From an uncultured Collinsella sp. (GTDB lineage: Bacteria > Actinomycetota > Coriobacteriia > Coriobacteriales > Coriobacteriaceae), in assembly GCA_934643145.1 (NCBI GenBank), contig CAKUBM010000001.1, positions 62,001 through 126,000 on the forward strand: a stretch of 64,000 bases of DNA, given 5' to 3'. The translations under genes and the position numbers were made by a program. Shown here piece by piece: positions 10,281-18,486 of the stretch (the first letter of the stretch is position 1; every line of letters begins with the position of its first letter). The notes below the pieces were generated by a model. That model was not told the origin of the DNA. It searched no databases and saw only the letters and a list, made by a program, of their open reading frames with translations.

Positions 10281-10988
10281 ATGACTGACCAAGTTCTTGA
10301 CCGAGCAGAGCTGGCTGAAGCCGTCGGCAACGATATTGCCGACATGGCCCATTTTTGGATGCTGCGGAAGTTTCAATTCCTGGAGCCGGCGCGCGAGCAG
10401 TTCGAGATTATCGTCGACCCGTGGCTCAGCTATTGCACCGAGCCTTCGCAAAACGAAATCATGGCCTACAACATGGCATTTACCGATTGGCTGCTTTTCG
10501 AGCGCCCCTATCGCCATGGCAAAACGCTGCTCGAGCTATATGTTGACGAGCCGCCGGCATCGCTTTCGCCTGCCTCGCTCAAGCGGCTCGAGCAGGTACG
10601 CGACACGCAGTATTTCTCGCGCTTTGGCATTTTGGACAAGAATCCTGCGTCCGGCATGGTCGCGCTGAAGGACACGCGCACCGACCGTCGCTTTGATGTC
10701 TACGACCCGCATATCGTGCAAAAGGAGCATTGGAACGATGGCGCGATTGCGGTGCGCCTCGCCTGCGTCGACGATGTCTGGCTTACGGCGGGACAGCTCT
10801 ACCTGTATGACATCGCGCGGCTGAGCGATACGGCGGTCGATGGGCCGGGTGCGGTGCATCCGGAGGACCTGCAGGACGGCTTTGACACCTCGTGCATCAG
10901 CTTCTTCTTGCGTCTGGTCCGCGACATCATGGGCGCCCAGGGGCGGTACGTAAAGTCGCTCAACATCTACGAACAGGAATGGGAGTAG
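10281..10988 (+). CDS. Conserved-looking protein of unknown function
   Basis: A 235-residue soluble, acidic protein that I do not recognise. It begins with a helical region (VLDRAELAEAVGNDIADMAHFWMLRKF), has aromatic-rich motifs such as FTDWLLFERPYRHGKTLLELYV and QYFSRFGILDKNPASGMVALKDT, and a mixed alpha/beta C-terminal half ending in SLNIYEQEWE. No signal peptide, membrane segment, Cys cluster or catalytic motif is evident. TTTGAGGAGG precedes the ATG with good spacing, and codon use matches neighbours, so the gene is probably real. Monocistronic, between a family C element and a family A array. The FxRPYRHG...L region resembles segments of long, poorly characterised Coriobacteria proteins, but no function can be given. 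Confidence 0.75.
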   Translation: MTDQVLDRAELAEAVGNDIADMAHFWMLRKFQFLEPAREQFEIIVDPWLSYCTEPSQNEIMAYNMAFTDWLLFERPYRHGKTLLELYVDEPPASLSPASLKRLEQVRDTQYFSRFGILDKNPASGMVALKDTRTDRRFDVYDPHIVQKEHWNDGAIAVRLACVDDVWLTAGQLYLYDIARLSDTAVDGPGAVHPEDLQDGFDTSCISFFLRLVRDIMGAQGRYVKSLNIYEQEWE

Positions 10989-11028
10989 GGGATGGGTAGT
11001 TGTCGCCTGCCTTGCCTTCTGCCCTTTT

Positions 11029-11245
11029 GTCTCGATCTGTAACGTTTGGGGACAAAAAACCGGTCTACCTGTTACAGAACGAGACGAATGCTTGGGCGCC
11101 GCTGGTTTGTCTAAATCTGTAACGTTTAGGGGCCTGAAGAACGTCTTACTGTTACGGATCGAGACGTTTGGCGCCTAGCTGGGGGAATGTCTCAATCTGT
11201 AACATCTACAGGCCAAAAATCGGTCTTCCTGTTACAGATCAAGAC
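11029..11245. repeat. Family A palindromic array, 3 units
   Basis: Units at 11029-11085, 11109-11165 and 11189-11245; each is 57 bp and starts are exactly 80 bp apart. It ends 26 bp before the chosen start of the nuclease-like gene; a TTG three bases past the last unit is the earliest alternative start of that gene. Confidence 0.93.
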
Positions 11246-11271
11246 GTTTGTCGGCAGAGGCAACGGTGACG

Positions 11272-12342
11272 ATGGTCCATTTGTCCGATGTGGTGGTGAT
11301 GGAAGTGTCTAATACCGTTTTCAAGCACAAGCATACGACTCGCAACACGTTGGCGCGGAATAGGATGCTCGCGCGACTCACGGAGGCGACCGAGCAAGGT
11401 GCGCTGCTCGCAACGCATGACAATGCCGAGCTCATGTGGCTACGGCGTCATGTGGGAACCGATGATATTGCGGAGCCCGAGCCGTATTTGTTCTGTTTTC
11501 AACATGATTGGGATGCGCTGACGCCGACGGAGCGAGCGCTGCGAGCCATCAAAGGGCTTGCGGAGTTTCATCCCGATTGGGCGTTTTGGGGCTATGACGC
11601 GGCACTTTTGTGGGGTCTGGAGGTGCCGAATGATCTGCTTGGGCCACGATATCTTGTTAAGACAGGTTGCTCGGTGCCGCTGAGTGCAGGATGTCGGCTG
11701 TTGCGTCCGCAGGCGGCGGGCGCACTTGAACAAGTCGACGACGTGCGGGTGACGTCGTTTTGGCGCACGGTGGAGGATTGCCTACTGCGTGCGCCGTTCT
11801 CCTACGGGTTGGCGATTGCCGATTCTGCATTGAGGGCAAGGGGCGTATCGCGCGATGACCTGTGCGAGTGTCTTCGCTCCGATTGCGAGGGCAGGCGCGG
11901 GTATCGCAGGGCGCAAGTGATTGCGTCATATGCGGACGGGCTGTCTGAAAACGGCGGCGAGTCTCGGTTCCGAGCATTCTTTATTGCGTACGGCTTTCCG
12001 GTTCCGGAGCTGCAGGTGGAGTTTCGCGACCCGCTCGATCCGAGCCAGGTGTTTCGCGTCGACTATTTTTGGCGGCTCGAGGACGGGACGTGTGTCATCG
12101 GCGAGCTCGACGGAAAGGGGAAGTACACCTTGCAGAGCGGCGAGGGTCGGGAGTCGGTTGACCCATTCGTGGCAGAGCGTCAGCGGGAATCTCATCTGAC
12201 AATGCTCGGGCACAAGGTGCTTCGGTTTACGTTTGATGAGCTCAAGAATCCGGGGAAGCTGGTTGAGAAGATGAGACTGGCGGGTATTCCGCGACGGGCC
12301 GATTTGGCTGAGGAATGGAGACGCCAGTGGTATGGACGCTGA
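11272..12342 (+). CDS. Putative AbiEi-like protein with C-terminal DUF559/Vsr-type nuclease fold
   Basis: A 356-residue soluble protein. The N-terminal and middle part (roughly 1-190) looks like the AbiEi-like antitoxin/regulator layout common in actinobacteria: a helical start, then HPDWAFWGYDAALLWGLEVP. The C-terminal 120 residues carry a PD-(D/E)xK-like core: ESRFRAFF, then VDYFW, a hairpin, and GELDGKGKYT, with a distal helix/strand LTMLGHKVLRFTFDEL, as in DUF559 and very-short-patch-repair-like nucleases. ATG 11272 was chosen over TTG 11248; the ribosome site (AGAGG) is modest. The gene sits alone between a three-unit and a four-unit family A array, so 7 of the 19 units in the window flank it. 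A role in cutting DNA, defence or repeat dynamics is inference; the nuclease assignment is by motif only. Confidence 0.7.
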   Translation: MVHLSDVVVMEVSNTVFKHKHTTRNTLARNRMLARLTEATEQGALLATHDNAELMWLRRHVGTDDIAEPEPYLFCFQHDWDALTPTERALRAIKGLAEFHPDWAFWGYDAALLWGLEVPNDLLGPRYLVKTGCSVPLSAGCRLLRPQAAGALEQVDDVRVTSFWRTVEDCLLRAPFSYGLAIADSALRARGVSRDDLCECLRSDCEGRRGYRRAQVIASYADGLSENGGESRFRAFFIAYGFPVPELQVEFRDPLDPSQVFRVDYFWRLEDGTCVIGELDGKGKYTLQSGEGRESVDPFVAERQRESHLTMLGHKVLRFTFDELKNPGKLVEKMRLAGIPRRADLAEEWRRQWYGR

Positions 12343-12383
12343 GGGGCGCAGCTGACGCGGATGTGGTTGTTCCTGCCGAGTTT

Positions 12384-12680
12384 GTCTCAACCTGTAACAA
12401 CAAGGGGTCGTTTGGCCTCGTAACTGTTACAGATCAAGACAGAAGGTTGGCCACCGCTAAAAGATCTCAATCTGTAACATCTAGAGGCCGAAAACCTGTC
12501 TACTTGTTACAGATTTAGACGTTTGACGATGGGGCTGGAGAATATCTCAATCTGTAACATCTACAGGCCAAAACTTGACCTAACTGTTACAGATTGAGAC
12601 AAAGGTTGGACGCACGACCGAAAATCTCGATCTGTAACATTTGGAAGGTTAAAGACGGTCCACTTGTTACAGATCAAGAC
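12384..12680. repeat. Family A palindromic array, 4 units
   Basis: Units at 12384-12440, 12464-12520, 12544-12600 and 12624-12680. Every unit is 57 bp and all three start-to-start distances are exactly 80 bp, leaving 23-bp spacers that differ from one another. This is the longest array in the window, between the nuclease-like gene and the amidohydrolase. The following 150 bp (12681-12831) hold only the leader of the amidohydrolase. Confidence 0.94.
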
Positions 12681-12831
12681 GTTTTGCTGGAACGACCGAA
12701 ACATCGCTGCGCTGGTCTGTTCATCCTCACGCCCTTCTCTTCTTCCCGTTAGCCGATATGTCCGCAGCAACCCTGTCGCGCTGGGCGATAATGAACAAAT
12801 GTTCAAGTTAATCGTGAGGGAGGAGCTCGAT

Positions 12832-14202
12832 ATGGCATCTGCCGATCGTTCCACGTTGTTTATCAATGCGACCATTCTGGATGGTTCGGAGCATATGGAG
12901 CCGCAACCCGATATGGCCGTGACTGTTGAGCGCGGCGTCATCACCTGGATGGGGCCGAGTGCTGTGGCGCAGGCGCCTGCAGGTGCCGAGGTTATCGACC
13001 TGGGTGGCGCGTATCTCATGCCCGGTCTCATCAATATGCACGTGCACCTGTGCGGCTCGGGCAAGCCTGTCTCGGCCGGCGATGCGGGAGCGCTGATGAA
13101 GAAACTCGATAATCCCGTGGGGCGCGCCATCGTGCGCCGCATCCTCAAGGGCAGTGCCCAGCAGCAGCTGGCAAGCGGCGTGACCACGGTGCGCGGCGCG
13201 GGCGACCCGTTGTTTGCCGACATTGCCGTGCGCGACGCTATCGACGCCGGCAAGTATCAGGGTCCGCGCCTGGTAGCGCCGGGAACGGGCGTCACGGTGC
13301 CGGGCGGCCATGGCGCGGGCTTGTTCGCCCAGGTGGCCAACAGCCCCGTCGAGGCAGCCGAGCAGGTGCGAGACCTGTATGCGCGTGGCGCCGACGTCAT
13401 TAAGCTGTTCGTAACGGGTGGTGTGTTCGATGCGACCGAGGTGGGCGAGCCGGGCGTGCTGCGTATGCCGGTGGAGGTTGCCGCGGCGGCGTGCAAGGCG
13501 GCGCACGAGGTGGGCCTGCCGGTTATGGCTCATGCCGAGAGCACCGAGGGCGTGAAGGCCGCGCTTGAGGCCGGGGTCGACACGATCGAGCACGGTGCCC
13601 CGATGACGCCCGAGATCCTGGAGCTGTATCGCGGCGCCGCGGGCACACAGCTCGAGGGACGCGCGCCGAGCGTGACCTGCACGATCAGCCCGGCGCTACC
13701 GTTTGTATTGCTCGATCCGGAGAAGACCCATTCGACTGACACGCAAAAGAAGAACGGCGACATCGTGTGCTCGGGCATCATTGAGAGCGCCCGTGCCGCA
13801 CTGGAAGCTGACGTTAAGGTGGGCCTTGGCACGGACTCGAGCTGCCCGTTCGTGACGCAGTACGACATGTGGCGTGAGGTGGCCTATTTTGCCAAGTATG
13901 TCGGCGTGAGCAACGCCTTCGCGCTGCATACGGCTACGCAAGTCAACGCCGAGCTGCTGGGGCTGGGCGGCGAGACCGGTACGATCGAGTGCGGCAAGGC
14001 CGCCGATATCTTGGTGACGCGCAAGAACCCGCTCGATGACCTGTGCGCTCTGCGTGAGCCGATACATGTGATGTGTCGCGGTGATCTGGTACGCAAGCTC
14101 AAGGTGAAGCGTATTCCCGAGGTGGACGCCGAGCTCGACGCGATTATGGCCATGCCTGCCGAAGCGCTGGCAGAGGAGCTGGCCCGCGACGGTGTGGCGT
14201 AG
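12832..14202 (+). CDS. Amidohydrolase family protein (imidazolonepropionase/prolidase-like)
   Basis: A 456-residue metal-dependent hydrolase of the amidohydrolase superfamily. Ligands are visible in order: the HxH pair in NMHVHLCGSG (about residue 70), the candidate bridging Lys in KLFVTGG, His in MAHAES, His in IEHGAP, and the catalytic Asp in GLGTDSSCP. The small N- and C-terminal beta-sandwich (ATILDG ... GKAADILVTRKNPLDDL) is typical. This pattern fits the Xaa-Arg/Xaa-Pro dipeptidase and carboxypeptidase-like subgroup better than urease or dihydroorotase groups, but the substrate is unknown. The start at 12832 has GAGGGAGGAG upstream; longer in-frame starts reach back into the repeat array and are unlikely. 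Cytosolic, monocistronic, followed by a strong terminator. Confidence 0.85.
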   Translation: MASADRSTLFINATILDGSEHMEPQPDMAVTVERGVITWMGPSAVAQAPAGAEVIDLGGAYLMPGLINMHVHLCGSGKPVSAGDAGALMKKLDNPVGRAIVRRILKGSAQQQLASGVTTVRGAGDPLFADIAVRDAIDAGKYQGPRLVAPGTGVTVPGGHGAGLFAQVANSPVEAAEQVRDLYARGADVIKLFVTGGVFDATEVGEPGVLRMPVEVAAAACKAAHEVGLPVMAHAESTEGVKAALEAGVDTIEHGAPMTPEILELYRGAAGTQLEGRAPSVTCTISPALPFVLLDPEKTHSTDTQKKNGDIVCSGIIESARAALEADVKVGLGTDSSCPFVTQYDMWREVAYFAKYVGVSNAFALHTATQVNAELLGLGGETGTIECGKAADILVTRKNPLDDLCALREPIHVMCRGDLVRKLKVKRIPEVDAELDAIMAMPAEALAEELARDGVA

Positions 14203-14235
14203 ATGTGACAAAGGTGCAGCTCCGTTGCCGCATAC

Positions 14236-14273
14236 AAAAAGCCGAGGTCTCAACACGAGGCCTCGGCTTTTTT
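14236..14273 (+). terminator. Rho-independent terminator
   Basis: AAAAAGCCGAGG and CCTCGGCTTTTTT form a strong stem with flanking A and T tracts, 34 bp after the amidohydrolase stop. It can work in both directions and so may also serve the convergent gene at 14336. Confidence 0.9.
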
Positions 14274-14335
14274 ATCGAACAAATACTTAAGATTTGGGAC
14301 AAACAAACCTGATTAATTTGTCCCGCGTGCGGGCG

Positions 14336-14809
14336 CTAGGAGCGGGTTTCCATCTTGGCGTGGCACTTGGGGCAGGTGACGCGGATCTTGCCTTTGCCCT
14401 TGGGGACGGAGAGCATCTGGCCGCAGTTGGGGCACTTGAGGTATGCCGTAGTTTTGCGGCCCTTCCACATCTTCTTGGCCGTGCGCTTGGCACGCTCAAA
14501 GTCTTCCTTGCTCGCTCCAGCTGCGCGCGAGGTGCTGGCCGCTGCAGTTCCACCGCCCAAGCTGGCGACGAACTTACCCAAGCCGGGGACGTTCGCGGTC
14601 GCGGCGACAAAGGCCGCGTTTTCCTTGCGACGTGCGTCGATGTTTTTGGACAGGCCGCGCAGCACGCCAATCACGATCACGGCGATGGCAATCCAGCTGA
14701 GCCACTGGATGTGGGCTATCGATCCGATCATCGCGATGACGATACCGGCAAAACCCATCACGATGGTGAGTTCGTCGGCACCATTGCGGCCCTTCATAAA
14801 GTCATTCAT
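14336..14809 (-). CDS. Small membrane protein with C-terminal zinc ribbon
   Basis: A 157-residue protein. Two hydrophobic helices (about residues 14-34 and 36-54) form an N-terminal hairpin; then comes a charged and Ala-rich linker (ENAAFVAATANVPGLGKF) and a basic region. The C-terminal zinc ribbon has CPNCGQM and CPKCHAK knuckles about 20 residues apart. The ribbon is expected in the cytosol. The start at 14809 (MNDFMKGRNG) has AAAGGCA upstream; a longer start at 14839 is possible. The family is of unknown function; a scaffolding or nucleic-acid-contacting role is conceivable but unproven. Convergent with the amidohydrolase and transcribed in the same direction as the copper operon just upstream. 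Confidence 0.8.
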   Translation of the reverse strand: MNDFMKGRNGADELTIVMGFAGIVIAMIGSIAHIQWLSWIAIAVIVIGVLRGLSKNIDARRKENAAFVAATANVPGLGKFVASLGGGTAAASTSRAAGASKEDFERAKRTAKKMWKGRKTTAYLKCPNCGQMLSVPKGKGKIRVTCPKCHAKMETRS

Positions 14810-14860
14810 GCAAATTGCCTTTCGTTCGATATGCTGCACGCCTTTATACCCGATTTAGAG

Positions 14861-14955
14861 CAAGGGGGACAGGTTAATCTGCACCAATGTGGTGCAAACG
14901 TGCCTGTCCCCGATACACCAAGATGGTGCAAATGCAGTCTGTCCCCCTTGCACCA
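14861..14955. repeat. Palindromic element (family E), double copy
   Basis: GGGGGACAGGTTAATCTGCACC starts the element and CTGTCCCCGATACACC ends the first hairpin; a further GCAGTCTGTCCCCCTTGCACC closes an outer one. GGTGCA motifs recur three times. The element is related to 3324-3373 and ends 1 bp before the csoR stop codon, so it is in the 3' region of the copper operon. Confidence 0.65.
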
Positions 14956-14956
14956 A

Positions 14957-15229
14957 TTACTTGGAGAGCTTGTCGACGACGCGTTCGATCTCGGCGAGCT
15001 TGGCGGCTTTGAGGTCTTCGTCGCCCGATTCGATTGCCGAAGTCACGCAGCCCTCGATATGCGCCTTGAGCACGTCGGCGTTAATGCGCGCGAGGAGCGC
15101 CTGTGTGGCCATGAGCTGCGTGGAGATGTCGACGCAATAGCGGTCCTCATCGACCATCCGCAAGATGCCGTCGATCTGGCCGCGTGCCGTCTTGAGCATG
15201 CGGGTCACCGATTTGTGGTCTGCCATCAT
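14957..15229 (-). CDS. csoR: Copper-sensing repressor, CsoR family
   Basis: A 90-residue all-helical DUF156/CsoR protein. The C-H-C copper site is visible: Cys in YCVDISTQ, then His and Cys in HIEGCV, the 'x-H-x3-C' spacing of Cu(I)-sensing members. It has no DNA-binding helix-turn-helix; the family binds GC-rich palindromes as a tetramer and lets go when Cu(I) binds. It is the last gene of the copA-copZ-csoR operon, and a matching operator lies in the copA promoter (18033-18063). The start at 15229 has GAGGA upstream; 15226 is an equally possible second ATG. Confidence 0.93.
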   Translation of the reverse strand: MMADHKSVTRMLKTARGQIDGILRMVDEDRYCVDISTQLMATQALLARINADVLKAHIEGCVTSAIESGDEDLKAAKLAEIERVVDKLSK

Positions 15230-15268
15230 GGCGGGTCCTCGTTTCTGGTCGGGGGTACGTGCGGGTCG

Positions 15269-15490
15269 TTATGCGGCGGTCACCGAAAGGGCGTGGAACT
15301 TTTCGCCCGCGGCCTCGACGGCGGCGGCGAGCTGCTCGGCGGTCACGGTGTCGGCGCACTCCACCTGGACGGTCTGGGTCTCGTGATCGGCATCGGCGTC
15401 GGTCACGCCGGCAACGTTGAGCAGCGCCGTCTCGACGGTGGCGTCGCAGTGGCCGCACATAAGGCCGGAAGTCTTGATTGTGTATCGCAT
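15269..15490 (-). CDS. copZ: Copper chaperone, heavy-metal-associated domain (CopZ-like)
   Basis: A 73-residue single-domain HMA protein with beta-alpha-beta-beta-alpha-beta pattern. The metal-binding loop is GLMCGHCDATVE (CxxC with His between), which binds Cu(I) and hands it to the P-type ATPase. AAGGAG lies at ideal distance upstream of the ATG. It sits between copA and csoR on the minus strand, separated from copA by a 100-bp palindrome. Confidence 0.92.
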   Translation of the reverse strand: MRYTIKTSGLMCGHCDATVETALLNVAGVTDADADHETQTVQVECADTVTAEQLAAAVEAAGEKFHALSVTAA

Positions 15491-15552
15491 GGGTGTACTC
15501 CTTATCGATTGAGATTATCTGACAGTTTAGTCGTGAACAGCGTCATCTTAAA

Positions 15553-15652
15553 GGTGCGCTGAGGTGCCCGAGATTGCCCCGAAAGAGGAGCGAAGCGTAC
15601 TTGGGTACGCGAGCGACGGTTTGAGGGGCAAGGTCGGGTGCATCAGTGCACC
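15553..15652. repeat. 100-bp palindromic element inside the copper operon
   Basis: A 28-bp left arm (15553-15580, GGTGC..CTGA..CCCGA..TTGCCCC) pairs with the arm at 15625-15652 at 21 of 28 positions, around a 44-bp centre holding GTACTTGGGTAC. The right arm overlaps the last codons and stop of copA. It could set the ratio of copA to copZ-csoR mRNA as a stability hairpin. Only one copy is in the window. Confidence 0.7.
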
Positions 15653-17985
15653 GTTTTGGGCTTAAAGGATTTTAAGCGCAGAGCGTTGGAAACAACGCAC
15701 ACGCTCGACAGGCTCATGGCCGCGGCGCCGAACATCGGCGAGAGCTGCCAACCGGTGAGGGGGAAGAACACGCCTGCCGCCAGCGGAATGCCGATGCCGT
15801 TGTAGAACAGCGCCCAGAACAGGTCCTGCTTGATGTTGCGGATCGTGGCGCGCGAAAGCTCGATGGCGCGCGCAACATCCATGAGATCGCTGCGCATGAG
15901 TACCACGTCGGCGCCCTCCTTGGCGATGTCGGCGCCGGTGCCGATGGCAAGGCCCACGTCGGCGCGCGCCAGGGCGGGGGAGTCGTTGATGCCGTCGCCC
16001 ACCATGGCGACCTTGCCGCCCGCATCCTGCAGCTCGCGCACGTGGCGCTCCTTGTCGGCGGGGAGGACGTCGGCGATGACCTGTTCGCTGCTCAGCCCCA
16101 CGCGGCAGGCGATGGCCTCGGCCGTCACGCGGTTGTCGCCGGTGAGCATGCGCACGTCGACGCCGAGCTTGCGGAGCGCGGCGATGGCCTCGGCGCTCGT
16201 CTCTTTGACCTCGTCAGCCACGGCGATGGTGCCGACAAGCTCGCCGTTCTTGGCAAAGAACAGCGGCGTCTTGCCTTCGGCGGCAAATTGCTCGGCAAGA
16301 CCCGCGGGCACGGTAACGCCCAACTCGTCCATCAGGCGCACGTTGCCGGCTGCGATGACATTCTGCCCCTCGCGCGCCGTAACGCCACGACCAGGCACGG
16401 CGGCAAAGTCCTCGACCATGCGCGCGACAATTCCGTGCGCCTCGCACTCGGCCATAATCGCCTCGGCCAGCGGGTGCTCGCTTGAGCGCTCCAGCGCGGC
16501 GGCCAGCTTGAGCAGCGCCTTTTCGCTCATGGCGGGCGAGCCGTCGGCGCGCGTGGCCGCCTCAATGTCGGTCACAGCCGGCTTGCCGCGGGTGACGGTG
16601 CCCGTCTTATCGAGCGCCACGGTGCCCACGCTGCGCAGATTCTCCAGCGCCTCGGCGCTCTTGAACAGAATGCCCATCTCGGCGCCCTTGCCGGTGCCGA
16701 CCATAATGGCGACGGGTGTGGCCAGACCCAGCGCGCACGGGCAGCTGATCACCAGCACGGCGACGGCGGAGGTGAGCGCTTCGTTGACGCTTCCGGTCAA
16801 AACCATCCATGCCACAAAAGTTACGGCAGAGATTGCGAACACCGCGGGCACGAACACGCCGGCGACCTTGTCGGCCATGCGGGCGATGGGCGCCTTGGTG
16901 GCGTTGGCGTCCTCGACGAGCTGGATAATCTTGGCGAGCGACGTGTCGGCGCCCACACGCGTGGCGCGGAAGGTAAACGAACCGGTGCGGTTGACGGTGG
17001 CGGCGCTGACGGTGTCGCTGGCGGTCTTTTCCACGGGGATGGACTCGCCGGTGAGCGCACTCTCGTCCACGGCCGAGCTGCCCTCGAGCACCACGCCATC
17101 GACGGGGATGGACTCTCCGGGGCGTACGCGCAGGACCTGGCCGGGAAGGATACTGTCGACGTCGACGGTGGTTTCGGTGCCGTCGTCGGCAACGACGGTC
17201 GCAGTCTTGGGTGCCAAGTCGATGAGCGCCTCGATAGCGCCGCCGGTTTTGGACTTGCTGCGCGTTTCGAGGTATTTGCCCACGGTGACGAGCGACAGGA
17301 TGGTGCCGGCGCTCTCAAAATACAGGTTGTCCATGCTCGTCATCATGGCCTCGTGCACCTGACCTGTGGCCAGCTGGTCGGCCATGATAAACATGGCATA
17401 GAGCGACCAGGCGATCGACGCGGTGGCGCCGACGGCGATGAGAGCGTCCATGGTCGGCGCGCCGTGCGCGAGCGATTTAAACCCGTTGATAAAGTACGCG
17501 TCGTTGACGTAGACGATGGGGATGAGCAGGACGAGCTCGGTGAGCGCGAGCGTCATGCTGTGGGCGTGGTCGGTGAAGACGCCGGGCAGTGGCCAACCGA
17601 GCATGTGCCCCATGCCTATGTAGAACAGTGGGATGAGGAATACGATCGAGACGATGAGGCGGGTGCGCATAGCGGAGGCGGCGGCCTCCAGCTTTTTGGT
17701 CGGCGACTCCATATGGGCGGCGCCGGACCTGGCTTGCGCACTGCCGTTTGAGCCGGCGGCACCGGTGCCCACATCGACGGGCGAGGCCGAGTAGCCAGCG
17801 CGATCGACAGCGGTGCAGATGTCGTCGGGGGTGACCTGCGCGGGGTCGTAGTCCACCAGCATAGAGCCGGCGAGTAGATTGACCGCGACGCTCTCGACGC
17901 CGTCGAGCTTGCTCACGGCACGGTCCACGTGCGCCTGACAGGCGGCGCATGTCATGCCACCCACATCGAATTTATCTTGAGCCAT
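15643..17985 (-). CDS. copA: Cu(I)-translocating P1B-type ATPase
   Basis: A 780-residue copper exporter in the cytoplasmic membrane. An N-terminal HMA domain carries [12 protein letters not shown] (Cys13, Cys16). A roughly 35-residue linker leads to eight membrane helices. The metal-site helix has [10 protein letters not shown], as in Cu+/Ag+ pumps. The phosphorylation motif is [18 protein letters not shown] is the nucleotide-binding HP motif, and [12 protein letters not shown] is the hinge motif. The start at 17985 has AAAGGAGA upstream. It is the first gene of the copA-copZ-csoR operon and is likely derepressed by copper through the CsoR operator in its promoter. All catalytic motifs are intact, so the pump should be functional. 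Confidence 0.97.
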   Translation of the reverse strand: MAQDKFDVGGMTCAACQAHVDRAVSKLDGVESVAVNLLAGSMLVDYDPAQVTPDDICTAVDRAGYSASPVDVGTGAAGSNGSAQARSGAAHMESPTKKLEAAASAMRTRLIVSIVFLIPLFYIGMGHMLGWPLPGVFTDHAHSMTLALTELVLLIPIVYVNDAYFINGFKSLAHGAPTMDALIAVGATASIAWSLYAMFIMADQLATGQVHEAMMTSMDNLYFESAGTILSLVTVGKYLETRSKSKTGGAIEALIDLAPKTATVVADDGTETTVDVDSILPGQVLRVRPGESIPVDGVVLEGSSAVDESALTGESIPVEKTASDTVSAATVNRTGSFTFRATRVGADTSLAKIIQLVEDANATKAPIARMADKVAGVFVPAVFAISAVTFVAWMVLTGSVNEALTSAVAVLVISCPCALGLATPVAIMVGTGKGAEMGILFKSAEALENLRSVGTVALDKTGTVTRGKPAVTDIEAATRADGSPAMSEKALLKLAAALERSSEHPLAEAIMAECEAHGIVARMVEDFAAVPGRGVTAREGQNVIAAGNVRLMDELGVTVPAGLAEQFAAEGKTPLFFAKNGELVGTIAVADEVKETSAEAIAALRKLGVDVRMLTGDNRVTAEAIACRVGLSSEQVIADVLPADKERHVRELQDAGGKVAMVGDGINDSPALARADVGLAIGTGADIAKEGADVVLMRSDLMDVARAIELSRATIRNIKQDLFWALFYNGIGIPLAAGVFFPLTGWQLSPMFGAAAMSLSSVCVVSNALRLKSFKPKTVH

Positions 17986-18032
17986 GGCTTCTCCTTTCTG
18001 TAGTTCAGTGTTGGAATTGTTAACTTGCCGAT

Positions 18033-18063
18033 ACTATACACCCATACCCCCTGGGGGTGTCCA
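18033..18063 (-). promoter_or_regulatory. copA promoter with candidate CsoR operator
   Basis: On the minus strand, TGGACA (18063-18058) and TATAGT (18038-18033) are 19 bp apart. The spacer is filled by a C5/G5 palindrome, ACCCCCAGGGGGTATGGGTG, the GC-rich inverted repeat flanked by T/A that CsoR proteins bind. Binding here would block RNA polymerase. The match is by pattern only. Confidence 0.75.
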
Positions 18064-18139
18064 GTACAGAAAGAAATATATGACATTCTAATTTTTGGTC
18101 GAGGTGATAGCCAGGTCGGCGGACCGTAGCCGGTCTAAT

Positions 18140-18357
18140 GTCTCAATCTGTAACAACTAGACCCGTTTTTGTCGAGTAACTGTTACAGATCGAGACATTG
18201 CATCGAGCCACAACTTAACGTCTCAATCTGTAACACCTGAGGACCGTTTTGCCTGCTAGATGTTACAGATTGAGACAAACCGTTCGAGGGTAACCCGAAC
18301 ATCTCGATCTGTAACAGTAAGACAGATATTTGGGTCCTAGATGTTACAGATCAATAC
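18140..18357. repeat. Family A palindromic array, 3 units
   Basis: Units at 18140-18196, 18220-18276 and 18301-18357, each 57 bp; start-to-start distances are 80 and 81 bp. The array lies between the copA promoter and the 3' end of the surface-protein gene. The last right arm has one mismatch (ATCAATAC for ATCGAGAC). Confidence 0.93.
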
Positions 18358-18390
18358 AATCTCGGAGCAGATGCTCCGGGCATACAACGT

Positions 18391-18428
18391 AAAACGCCGG
18401 GGCGCCCGTGTGGTAGACGTCCCGGCGC
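18391..18428 (-). terminator. Terminator of the surface-protein gene
   Basis: On the minus strand, GCGCCGGGACG pairs with CGCCCCGGCG and is followed by TTTTACG, 59 bp past the stop codon of the LPXTG protein gene. Confidence 0.75.
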
Positions 18429-18486
18429 ATGTCAGGCGGGGTTTGCGAAGCGGTGGGAGGGAAGAGAAGCCGCCCTCCCGAAATCC

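Noticed and set aside
9933..10284. Short plus-strand reading frames in the gap after gltD
   Set aside because: No ribosome site, odd composition (Cys/Ser/Trp-rich) and they span a palindromic repeat.
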